In this document: in pieces, positions 8,599 through 15,995 of the stretch
Layout of the letters: the number at the start of each line of letters is the position of its first letter
Numbering within the stretch: position 1 is the first letter of the stretch
The notes under the pieces: model-generated
The model's input: only the letters and a program-made list of their open reading frames with translations
Database searches by the model: none
What the model was told of the DNA's origin: nothing
From: Bacteroidota bacterium
GTDB lineage: Bacteria > Bacteroidota > Bacteroidia > Bacteroidales > GCA-2748055
Direction: 5' to 3'
Length of the DNA: 32,511 nt
NCBI GenBank assembly: GCA_024640885.1
Contig: JAHEEC010000031.1
Coordinates: forward strand, 1 to 32,511
Program-made: the position numbers and the translations under genes

Positions 8599-9261
8599 TT
8601 AGCTTCTAACTTTTTGGATGATCTCCAGGGTTTTTCCTGACAGCAGTTCCAACTGTTTGTAATCCTGTTTCGCCACCAGCTCGCTGGTGATGAGTTGTGA
8701 GCCAATTCCCACGCAGAATGCACCTGCTCCAAACCATTCATCCAGGTTCTCCTCGGTCGGGGAGACCCCGCCCGAGGGCATGATGTTGGACCACGGACAG
8801 GGACCCAGGTAGGCCTTCAGGAATTTTGCACCGCCCACGGTGGGACCGGGGAAGAGTTTGACCACCTCGGCACCCAGCTCCTCGGCCTTGCTGATTTCCG
8901 AGGCGGTGGCACAGCCAGGGATCCAGAGCACTTTACGCCGGTTGCAAACCCGCGCCATCTCTTCGTTAAGCAGGGGTGAAACGATGAACCTGGCGCCTAG
9001 TTGGATATAGAGCGAACAGGTCCCGGCATCCACTACTGTGCCCACGCCCAGCACCAGGTCAGGCAGGGATCTCTTGCTCCATTTCACAAGCTCACCGAAC
9101 AGCTCGTGGGCAAAGTCGCCCCTGTTGGTAAACTCGAAGATCTTCATCCCTCCGCGGTAACAGGCACCGATGACCTGCTTGCAAACCTCGATATCGGGAT
9201 TATAATAGAGGGGAATCGCACCGATTTCCCTCATCCTTAAGGCCACGTCAAGTCTTTTCAT
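8599..9261 (-). CDS. eda: 2-keto-3-deoxy-6-phosphogluconate (KDPG/KHG) aldolase
   Basis: This 220-residue class I aldolase splits KDPG into pyruvate and glyceraldehyde-3-phosphate, the last step of uronate and Entner-Doudoroff breakdown. Lys135 in AEVVKLFPG is the Schiff-base lysine (E. coli Lys133), and Glu43 in FEFTNRG matches E. coli Glu45. LGVGTV, FIVSP and MPSGGVSP form the phosphate and substrate pocket. It is the first gene of the operon and is followed after 14 bases by dctP. The operator at 9268-9285 lies directly in front of the ATG. KDG kinase, which makes the substrate, is not in the window. Confidence 0.93.
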   Translation of the reverse strand: MKRLDVALRMREIGAIPLYYNPDIEVCKQVIGACYRGGMKIFEFTNRGDFAHELFGELVKWSKRSLPDLVLGVGTVVDAGTCSLYIQLGARFIVSPLLNEEMARVCNRRKVLWIPGCATASEISKAEELGAEVVKLFPGPTVGGAKFLKAYLGPCPWSNIMPSGGVSPTEENLDEWFGAGAFCVGIGSQLITSELVAKQDYKQLELLSGKTLEIIQKVRS

Positions 9262-9267
9262 ATCAAT

Positions 9268-9295
9268 TGCACAATCGATTGCACATCCAAATCTA
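9268..9295 (-). promoter_or_regulatory. LacI-type operator with -7 element in front of eda-dctPQM
   Basis: TGCACAATCGATTGCACA at 9268-9285 is a CG-centred palindrome: ten central bases perfect, two mismatched pairs, then TG/CA outer pairs. On the minus strand TAGATTTG (9288-9295) fits TAnnTTTG and ends two bases from the operator, so the operator covers the likely transcription start. The same core CAATCGATTG lies before the lacI-kduI operon at 15919-15936. Repression by that LacI protein is inferred. Confidence 0.7.
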
Positions 9296-9412
9296 CATAT
9301 AAAAATCTAAAGTTAAAAGATAAAATGAGATCACCACATTATCACGTTATGTCACATCCTTGTTGCAGGTGGATTCTTATTCATATAACTCTGTCAAAAA
9401 GACGGACTGGAT

Positions 9413-9436
9413 GGTACCAAAATTTGCTTTCGTACC
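9413..9436. repeat. Inverted repeat in the leader of the beta-helix lipoprotein gene
   Basis: GGTACCAAA (9413-9421) and TTTCGTACC (9428-9436) form arms with 8 of 9 pairs around a 6-base spacer. It lies 34 bases before the ATG of the lipoprotein gene. It could be an operator or a leader hairpin. I see no second copy in the window, so the role is open. Confidence 0.35.
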
Positions 9437-9470
9437 TAATATTGCATGTAATTTAGACTAAATAAAAGCC

Positions 9471-11462
9471 ATGCACACGAAAAAATTATTAAAGATCCTC
9501 GGGTTTATGTTGATCACCTCGATGGTGTTCACCTCCTGTGAAAAACTGAACCCCCTCAAGCCCCAGGCTTGTTTTACAGTTCCCGACGAAATTGCCGCTG
9601 GCACTCCTGTAAACTTTAACTCTTCCTGCTCTGACAATGCCAGTTCCTTCAGTTGGAGCTTTGGTGACGGAGATGTTTCAACAGAACCAAATCCCTCACA
9701 TACCTATGATCAGGGAGGTACCTACATGGTGACCCTCACGGTAGCTGATGGGGCCGGGTTAAGCGATGAAGCGAGCCAGTCTGTTTTGGTCACCGCCCCC
9801 GCTGTAATGGAACATTCTGGAACCATTCTGGAAAATGAGACCTGGATAGAAGGCATGCACCTGATCACAGGGGACGTTTACGTGAATGGCGCTATACTCA
9901 CCATTGAACCCGGGGCAACCATCATGATAAAACCGGGGAATGGTCTCTACATGGGGTACCACAGTGGATACTCAGGGGCCATTCTCATTGCCAATGGAAC
10001 CGCAAGCAAACCCATCACATTTACATCCTCTTCTGCCATAAAATCTGCAGGGGACTGGGACTTCATCGGGTTTTACCAGGGTTCTACCGCTGCATCCAGC
10101 ATGCAGTACTGTGTGGTCGAATATGGAGGCGGATACTCCAGCGGGATAGGCGAAATTCATGTGGAAGGAACCTCGGTGACCATTGAAAATTCCACAATCA
10201 GACATTCCGGATCTTATGGGATTTCGCTTGACATCGATGGATTTTTCCAATCATTTACCGGAAATACAGTGACGGAAAACGGATCCAGTGCCATCACCCT
10301 TTACGGGAATCATGTGCATACCCTCGGGGCGGCCAACAACATCGTGAGCGAGTCCGGGATTCGTGTGCAGGGAGACAGGGTGGAGGAGACCAGTGCCACC
10401 TGGCTCAGGCAGACCTCCCCTTATATCCTTACCGGGGACCTTTTTGTGGGATCGGAAACCGGATCGGAATTGATTCTTGAACCGGGTGTGGAGATCCGCA
10501 TCACCTCAGGAAATGGCATCTATGTGGCATACTATAGCGGGACAACAGGTACCCTGACTGCGGAAGGAACCGAGGCAGCACATATAAAATTCACTTCTGC
10601 TGCCCCTGCAGGCTCCAAATCTCCCGGCGGATGGGATTATCTGGGATTCTATAGCGGGGCAGGTGACCGCTCCTCGCTTGCCTATTGTGATATTGAATAT
10701 GGAGGTGGATACTCGAACAATATTGGGATGATCGACATTACAGGCGCGGGCCTCTCTATCACAAATTCCAGGCTAACCAATTCACAGACCACTGCCATGG
10801 CACTCGATATTGATTCATGGTTCGTGGCCTGTTCTGGAAACACATTCGAAGGGAACGCGGTTGCTCCCATATCTATCTATGGTAATTATGTGCACACCAT
10901 CGGATCGGGGAATGATTTTGTGACCGGTCCGGGAATCGTCGTGAAGGGTGACCGGATTGAGCAGACCGATATAACCTGGAAAAAACTGAACACGCCCTAT
11001 GTGATTACAGGGGACACCTATCTGGGATCTCAACTGGGTGCAAAATTGAATATCGAAGCCGGGACAACGGTGAAATTCGCGAAGAATACAGGTTTTTATG
11101 TGGGGTACTACTCCGGAACCTTCGGCGTCCTCCATGCCATGGGGACATCGGGCAACGAAGTGGTCTTTACATCGGGTGCTCCGGCGGGATATGAATCGGC
11201 GGGTGACTGGGATGGCATCTGGTTCTATAACGGTACCGCGAACACTACGGTGCTTGACCATTGTATTATCTCTTATGGTGGTGGCTATAGCAGCAACTCC
11301 GGGAACCTCTATTTTACAGGTACCAATGCGGGAGTTCCGGATGTCTCCAATTGCCGGATCGAGAACTCGGCTGCATATGGAATCTATCTGTCGGGCTCGG
11401 TAAGTCCCTTATTATCTAATAATTCATTTACGGGCAACGCATTGGGAGATACCAACCAGTGA
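9471..11462 (+). CDS. PKD-domain, right-handed beta-helix surface lipoprotein with three tandem repeats
   Basis: A 663-residue lipoprotein (lipobox at Cys23, VFTSC). A PKD domain spans about 30-108 (WSFGDGDVS, NPSHTYDQGGTYMVTLTV). Three long repeats follow, starting at residues 124, 310 and 502 with TW...ITGD-type blocks. Each contains a GDWD/GGWDY...FY block, an EYGGGYS-type block and, in the first two, a YGN.VHT.G block. The pattern of short turns with Asn and Gly suggests a right-handed parallel beta-helix as in polysaccharide lyases, pectinases and adhesins. I cannot assign a catalytic family. It is divergent from the eda-TRAP operon and followed by a strong terminator. A role in binding or trimming uronate polymers is inference from context only. 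Confidence 0.75.
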   Translation: MHTKKLLKILGFMLITSMVFTSCEKLNPLKPQACFTVPDEIAAGTPVNFNSSCSDNASSFSWSFGDGDVSTEPNPSHTYDQGGTYMVTLTVADGAGLSDEASQSVLVTAPAVMEHSGTILENETWIEGMHLITGDVYVNGAILTIEPGATIMIKPGNGLYMGYHSGYSGAILIANGTASKPITFTSSSAIKSAGDWDFIGFYQGSTAASSMQYCVVEYGGGYSSGIGEIHVEGTSVTIENSTIRHSGSYGISLDIDGFFQSFTGNTVTENGSSAITLYGNHVHTLGAANNIVSESGIRVQGDRVEETSATWLRQTSPYILTGDLFVGSETGSELILEPGVEIRITSGNGIYVAYYSGTTGTLTAEGTEAAHIKFTSAAPAGSKSPGGWDYLGFYSGAGDRSSLAYCDIEYGGGYSNNIGMIDITGAGLSITNSRLTNSQTTAMALDIDSWFVACSGNTFEGNAVAPISIYGNYVHTIGSGNDFVTGPGIVVKGDRIEQTDITWKKLNTPYVITGDTYLGSQLGAKLNIEAGTTVKFAKNTGFYVGYYSGTFGVLHAMGTSGNEVVFTSGAPAGYESAGDWDGIWFYNGTANTTVLDHCIISYGGGYSSNSGNLYFTGTNAGVPDVSNCRIENSAAYGIYLSGSVSPLLSNNSFTGNALGDTNQ

Positions 11463-11490
11463 ACCCTTTTCCATGCGGATGACCATCTGA

Positions 11491-11525
11491 TAAATCCAGG
11501 CCAGGGGCCTGGATTTATTTGTTTT
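11491..11525. terminator. Intrinsic terminator between convergent genes
   Basis: TAAATCCAGGCC (11491-11502), loop AGG, GGCCTGGATTTA (11506-11517): a perfect 12-bp stem followed by TTTGTTTTA on the plus strand. It ends the beta-helix lipoprotein gene and may also stop leftward transcription from the kdu operon, though the U-tract on that strand is weaker. Confidence 0.85.
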
Positions 11526-11561
11526 ACCGGATGACCCAGGTTCGATGGCCGGATCGTGAGA

Positions 11562-12812
11562 TCATTGTTGTACCACCACCATTACCGACTGGGTCCATCG
11601 TTCAGCTTCGGCTTCGAGAAACGCTGTGACCTCCTCAATGGATGCCCAGCGTGGGTCCGTTTTTTCCCAGAGGGCATAGAAACGGAAGGGTACGGGTTGG
11701 CCTGGCTCAGCATCAAGGAGCGCATAGTAGGTCTGGGTGATTCCCTCTCCGCTCTCCCTGGTCTCTCCTGCCCGGATCAGATCGATGGTGGGGACCATCA
11801 GGGCCATGGCCAGGAGTGTGGTATCCTCTGTCTGGAGATCATGGGTCACCAGACCGCTGAAGAAATCGTTTAATTCCATGACAAGGAGTGTGTCGCTGAA
11901 CATGTTCACAATTCCCGGTGCAAGATCCAGATTCATACCGGTGCCCGAATAGGTCACAAAACTTTGAAAACAGTACCTGCCAGCCACGATCTCGATCTGC
12001 TGGAGTACCTCCACAGGGTTACCGTCCACCATCCAGTCGGAGTAGGAAAGGTTGAACCGGCTCCGAAGGGGGCCTTCAAAAACCAACCTGTATGAACCAC
12101 TTCCCGAATCACCCACCCTGTAAAGGGAGTCATTGAACTGGTAGGCGATGGATCCTGATCCCAGGCTGGTTCCAACCTTCAGGATATCCATGCCCCACAC
12201 ATCTGGCTCGTGATAGCTCTGCCTGGTGGAAATTCCCACACTGTCCAGCACCATCTCACCGGTCAGCTTGCCAAAAATATCCATGCCGTTCCTCTGGTCA
12301 AGGTAGTTCCTGAAACCCACCATGTCATTCTCCCAGGCAGGACCCTCCATCTGGTAGACCTCCCTGGTCCGGGTGTGATTTTGGTAGGTGATGCCCTCCA
12401 GGCGATCGGCCGTCAACAATTCCGGGTAACCTGGCTCCGCTGCTCCCAATCTCACGTTGGTGCGCCTCTCACTGCGGGGGAAATTTTCAGGTTTTACGAA
12501 TACAAGGTTGGCAGTCATTTCACCGGAAGGCCCCAGGTCTGCAAGTGCAAAGAGCTCATCCCATGCGCCGTCGCCGTCCACATCGTCCACCTGGCAGGGG
12601 AGCGGATTTCCGGTTCTATCGGTAAGCAGCGGAACCTTTTTCACCGGAATATCGATCCAGGACTCTATCTCCCCTATGGTCAGCACGATAATGGCATCGT
12701 CCCTCTGTTGATCAAGTGGATTGATAACCAGGAGGCTAACTGATTTATTGGAGCTGCAGGATGCCGCCAGCAGGGCAATTGCAACGAAAAGGCAAGTGAT
12801 CTTTTTCATCAT
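11562..12812 (-). CDS. DUF4861-family lipoprotein
   Basis: This 416-residue protein has a signal peptide and lipobox at Cys19 (LLAASC). Its body (NPLDQQRDDAIIVLTIGEIE, VYQMEGPAWENDMVGFRNYLDQRNGMDIFGK, WGMDILKVGTSLGSGS) looks like the DUF4861 family (PF16153), common in Bacteroidota polysaccharide-use loci. D77-L87 (DVDGDGAWDEL) resembles a dockerin/EF-hand calcium loop. The conserved Trp-Glu-Asn and Tyr/Arg-rich blocks look like a carbohydrate-active pocket, but no catalytic residue is established. It is the last gene after lacI-kduI-kdgF-kduD, 37 bases from kduD, so it probably acts on uronate-containing material outside the cytoplasm. Function is otherwise unknown. Confidence 0.75.
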   Translation of the reverse strand: MMKKITCLFVAIALLAASCSSNKSVSLLVINPLDQQRDDAIIVLTIGEIESWIDIPVKKVPLLTDRTGNPLPCQVDDVDGDGAWDELFALADLGPSGEMTANLVFVKPENFPRSERRTNVRLGAAEPGYPELLTADRLEGITYQNHTRTREVYQMEGPAWENDMVGFRNYLDQRNGMDIFGKLTGEMVLDSVGISTRQSYHEPDVWGMDILKVGTSLGSGSIAYQFNDSLYRVGDSGSGSYRLVFEGPLRSRFNLSYSDWMVDGNPVEVLQQIEIVAGRYCFQSFVTYSGTGMNLDLAPGIVNMFSDTLLVMELNDFFSGLVTHDLQTEDTTLLAMALMVPTIDLIRAGETRESGEGITQTYYALLDAEPGQPVPFRFYALWEKTDPRWASIEEVTAFLEAEAERWTQSVMVVVQQ

Positions 12813-12849
12813 AAGTTGTGTTAGGGATTGCTGTCAGATGGGCCCTGGA

Positions 12850-13641
12850 TTATTCCTCGTTGGATGGTTTGCCAATGGTGGCAAGGATCCCTCCATCCAC
12901 ATATACCACCTGCCCGTTCACAAAATCAGAGGCCCTTGAGGCCAGGAATACGGCGGCACCTTCAAGGTCCTCGGGATCACCCCACCGCCCTGCAGGGGTC
13001 CTGTGAATTATGAACTCATTGAAGGGATGACCGTCCACCCGGATGGGTGCGGTTTGTGCGGTGGCGAAGTATCCGGGCCCGATTCCGTTCACCTGGATAT
13101 TGAACCTGGCCCATTCGGTGGCCATGCTCCTGGTGAGCATTTTCAAACCGCCCTTGGCGGATGCATATGCAGAAACAGTGTTCCGTCCCAGTTCACTCAT
13201 CATTGAACACATGTTGATGATCTTGCCATGCCCCCGTTGGACCATACCCCTGGCCACAGCTTTTGACATGATGAACGGGCCGGTCAGATCCACGTCGACA
13301 ACCTGACGGAACTCTTCGGCTTTCATTTCGAGGATGGGGATCCGTTTAATGATCCCGGCATTGTTCACAAGGATATCAATGGGGCCCACCTCCCTCTCCA
13401 TGATGGGGATGGTTTTTTCCACAGCTGCTTCATCGGTCACGTTCAGCTCAAAGGTATGCACCTGGATTCCCATGGCAGCATATTCAGCTTTTGCATGCTC
13501 TAATTTCTCGGCAAACATATCGTTGATGAGGATGGTGGCCCCGGCCCTGGCCAAACCCTTTGCAATGGCCATCCCCAGCCCGTGCGTTCCTCCTGTGACC
13601 AGGGCTGTTTTTCCTGTAAGATCAAATAGACTCGTTGACAT
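12850..13641 (-). CDS. kduD: 2-deoxy-D-gluconate 3-dehydrogenase / gluconate 5-dehydrogenase-like SDR
   Basis: A 263-residue short-chain dehydrogenase. TGGTHGLG (16-23) binds NAD(P), NNAG is at 93-96, Ser146 with Tyr159 and Lys163 (YASAK) form the catalytic set, and the C-terminus VNGQVVYVDGGILATIGKP is typical of KduD/Gno-type enzymes. With KduI next door, the most likely reaction is 2,5-diketo-3-deoxygluconate to 2-keto-3-deoxygluconate. Database annotation of close relatives often says gluconate 5-dehydrogenase, and that activity cannot be excluded. It is 12 bases after kdgF in the operon. Confidence 0.88.
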   Translation of the reverse strand: MSTSLFDLTGKTALVTGGTHGLGMAIAKGLARAGATILINDMFAEKLEHAKAEYAAMGIQVHTFELNVTDEAAVEKTIPIMEREVGPIDILVNNAGIIKRIPILEMKAEEFRQVVDVDLTGPFIMSKAVARGMVQRGHGKIINMCSMMSELGRNTVSAYASAKGGLKMLTRSMATEWARFNIQVNGIGPGYFATAQTAPIRVDGHPFNEFIIHRTPAGRWGDPEDLEGAAVFLASRASDFVNGQVVYVDGGILATIGKPSNEE

Positions 13642-13653
13642 ATTTTAGCAGTT

Positions 13654-14004
13654 TTAAGGATTAATAAACTCCTCTCTCAGAGGCGTAAAGCTGTCAATGA
13701 TCCTCACCACTGGGGTTAAGATCTGGACGGTGTGCGGGATCCCCGAGGGAATGGCAAACAGGTCACCCTGTCTCAGTGTTTTTTCCCCGATCCCTTGGAT
13801 GAAAAGGATAAGTTCCCCTTCCGCCACGTAAGAGACCTGTTCATGGGGGTGGTCATGGAACGGGTCGGGCACACTTGCCGGGCCATTTGAGAATTCCACA
13901 ACCACTTGCATCAGGTTGGCTGTGTGGATCAGTTTGCGTCTTAACCCGGGTGCAATATGAACCCAGTCAGATGCTGAATCAATTAAAACGTGTTTCTCGA
14001 TCAT
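13654..14004 (-). CDS. kdgF: KdgF-like cupin (unsaturated uronate linearisation)
   Basis: A 116-residue single-domain cupin. The metal site HDHPHEQ gives His50, His52 and Gln56, and His91 in GIPHTV completes it, as in the KdgF family. The end IDSFTPLREEF matches the family's usual SPxRxDF tail. KdgF proteins speed the opening of 4,5-unsaturated uronates, released by polysaccharide lyases, to the linear keto form used by KduI. It lies between kduI and kduD with 12-base gaps on both sides, which fits that order of reactions. A generic sugar-binding cupin is the alternative. Confidence 0.82.
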   Translation of the reverse strand: MIEKHVLIDSASDWVHIAPGLRRKLIHTANLMQVVVEFSNGPASVPDPFHDHPHEQVSYVAEGELILFIQGIGEKTLRQGDLFAIPSGIPHTVQILTPVVRIIDSFTPLREEFINP

Positions 14005-14016
14005 CGTTGGTTTATT

Positions 14017-14856
14017 TTATCGCAATTGGTCAGGTTGGATGATGTCCATGTCTCCGTAATCAAGATTCTCACCGGCCATTCCCCAGATGAAGATATAATT
14101 GCTGGTTCCGGCAGCGGAGTGAATGGACCAAGGTGGTGAGATCACTGCCTGTTCGTTGGTCATCCAGATGTGCCTGGTTTCTTCGGGATCGCCCATGAAA
14201 TGACAGATGGCCTGTCCCCGGGGCACTTCAAAGTAGAAATAGGCCTCCATTCTTCGGTCATGAAGGTGCGGGGGCATGGTGTTCCAGACACTTCCGCTCT
14301 TCAGCTCGGTCATTCCCATCTGCAACTGACAGGTTTCCACCACCGAGTTTACCAATAACTTGTTGATCTTCCTCGCATTGGATTGCTCAAGTGTCCCCAT
14401 TTCAACCACTTCTGCATCCGCAAGGGTAACCCGTTTGCAAGGGAGTGACCGGTGGGCGGGGGCCGAGTTAAAGTAAAGCCGGGCGGGGCGATCCACATTT
14501 TTGCTGGTCATTTCGATCTTTTTGGAGCCTGCACCCACATAGAGGGCATCCTTATACCCCAGTTCATGGTCAACCCCATCCACGCGGATGGTGGCATCAC
14601 CTCCCACATTAATGATTCCAAGTTCCCGGCGGTCACAAAAATGCGATGACTTAAGCGGTTCAATGGTGGTCAGTTGCAGGGTGGGGACAGGCACCGCCCC
14701 GCCTACAATATACCGGTCATTCATAGAATAGACCAGGTTGATCTCCCCGGGGACCATCAGGGTCTCCACCAGGAATTCCTTCCGGAGTTTTTCTGTCCCG
14801 TAATGTGTTGCATCCTCCGGATGATTGGAGAATCTCACTTCGTAATTGATTGCCAT
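14017..14856 (-). CDS. kduI: 5-keto-4-deoxyuronate isomerase (KduI)
   Basis: This 279-residue cytoplasmic isomerase turns 5-keto-4-deoxyuronate into 2,5-diketo-3-deoxygluconate in pectin and glycosaminoglycan breakdown. The metal ligands are visible at His197 and His199 (PPHLHD), Glu204 (RRMEAYFYF) and His246 (PPWSIHS), each one residue from the E. coli numbering (196/198/203/245). The N-terminal block VRFSNHPEDATHYGTEKLR is also typical. The gene starts only 2 bases after the LacI regulator stop codon, which implies translational coupling and shared control. Confidence 0.96.
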   Translation of the reverse strand: MAINYEVRFSNHPEDATHYGTEKLRKEFLVETLMVPGEINLVYSMNDRYIVGGAVPVPTLQLTTIEPLKSSHFCDRRELGIINVGGDATIRVDGVDHELGYKDALYVGAGSKKIEMTSKNVDRPARLYFNSAPAHRSLPCKRVTLADAEVVEMGTLEQSNARKINKLLVNSVVETCQLQMGMTELKSGSVWNTMPPHLHDRRMEAYFYFEVPRGQAICHFMGDPEETRHIWMTNEQAVISPPWSIHSAAGTSNYIFIWGMAGENLDYGDMDIIQPDQLR

Positions 14857-14858
14857 AA

Positions 14859-15893
14859 TTATTGTGTTTTACTGTTTAATAACGAGCTTTTTCGGATGAT
14901 AAGTTCTGGTGAAAGGACAATTTGCTCACAACGCTCCGATGGGGTGTGCTCCACTTCATTCCGCAGGAACATTTCAGCCACCCTCCTTCCCATCTCGCCA
15001 CCTTTCTGGTCAACCGTGGTCAGTGAAGGTTCCAGGTACGCGGTGAACGGCTCATTGGCGAACCCTGTGACCCCAAGGTCCTGGGGGATTCGGAGTCCGT
15101 GTCTTTTTGCAGCCTGCATCACCCCGAGTGCAGCGAAGTCCCCGGCACAGAAAAATGCATCAGGGGGAGTATCAAGCTCCAATCCTGCCATAAAGGCTGA
15201 TTCACCCCCTTCAAGGACAAGGTCCATTTCCATGATCCAGGCTGGTGGAACATCAATCCCCGCCTCATCCATGGCTTTAAGGTATCCCATTTTCCGCTCC
15301 CTGTAGATGGTTATGTGACTGGCTCCGGCCACATGGATGATCCTTCGGTATCCCTGTTCAAGGAGGTGTTTCACGTTCATATAAGCGCCCAGCCTGTCAT
15401 CGATTACCACAGATCCGGCATTGATGTTTTCGATGGCCCGGTCAAAAAAACAGAGCTGGATACCGCTGTCTATCAACATCCTGAGGTGATCGTCCTGGGT
15501 GGTTTCCATGGAGATGGATAAAATGACCGCATCCACGCGTGCATTGATCAGGGTTTTGAGGGCTGTGATTTCATTCTCCACCCTTTCATGGGTCTGGCAG
15601 ATCATCAGGTTGAATCCGGAAGCGGCCAGCACTTCCTCCAGGCCTCCGATCACATTGGCAAAGAAGTTCCGGTTGATCCTGGGTACGATCACCCCCACCG
15701 TTTTGCTCTTCCCCATCCTCAGGGAGGATGCCACTACGTTGGGCTGGTAATTGTAACGGGCGGCCAGTTTTTGCACCTGGTTGCGGGTTGACTGGCTGAT
15801 GCGCGGATGGTTTTGCAGGGCACGGGAGACGGTGGAGGCCGAAACGTTCAGCTCCCGTGCCAGATCATGGATGGTTATGTGTGGTTTGCGCAT
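14859..15893 (-). CDS. LacI-family regulator of the unsaturated uronate (kdu) regulon
   Basis: A 344-residue LacI/GalR repressor. The helix-turn-helix is at about 6-27 (TIHDLARELNVSASTVSRAL), the hinge follows near 45-60 (YNYQPNVVASSL), and a type I periplasmic-binding-like sensor domain follows (VGVIVPRINRNFFANVIGGLEE, FFCAGDFAALGVMQAA, LTTVDQKGGEMGRR). It is first in the operon with kduI, kdgF, kduD and DUF4861. Its promoter carries TGTACAATCGATTGCGCA, and eda-dctPQM carries the same core, so both operons are probable targets. The inducer is likely KDG or a precursor, as in other KdgR-type regulators, but this is not shown by sequence. Confidence 0.9.
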   Translation of the reverse strand: MRKPHITIHDLARELNVSASTVSRALQNHPRISQSTRNQVQKLAARYNYQPNVVASSLRMGKSKTVGVIVPRINRNFFANVIGGLEEVLAASGFNLMICQTHERVENEITALKTLINARVDAVILSISMETTQDDHLRMLIDSGIQLCFFDRAIENINAGSVVIDDRLGAYMNVKHLLEQGYRRIIHVAGASHITIYRERKMGYLKAMDEAGIDVPPAWIMEMDLVLEGGESAFMAGLELDTPPDAFFCAGDFAALGVMQAAKRHGLRIPQDLGVTGFANEPFTAYLEPSLTTVDQKGGEMGRRVAEMFLRNEVEHTPSERCEQIVLSPELIIRKSSLLNSKTQ

Positions 15894-15903
15894 GGGGTCT
15901 ATG

Positions 15904-15936
15904 CAAAGATATTAAAAGTGTACAATCGATTGCGCA
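15904..15936 (-). promoter_or_regulatory. LacI-type operator and -7 element of the lacI-kduI operon
   Basis: TGTACAATCGATTGCGCA at 15919-15936 is a CG-centred palindrome with a perfect 10-bp core, two mismatched pairs and TG/CA ends. On the minus strand TATCTTTG (15904-15911) fits TAnnTTTG, so the operator sits just upstream of the -7 box, where a bound repressor would block polymerase. The arrangement implies autoregulation. Confidence 0.7.
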
Positions 15937-15995
15937 AAATCCTTAAAAAAGTTCACCCGATCCATTACTGCCAGGTGCATGGAGGAGGGGACAAT

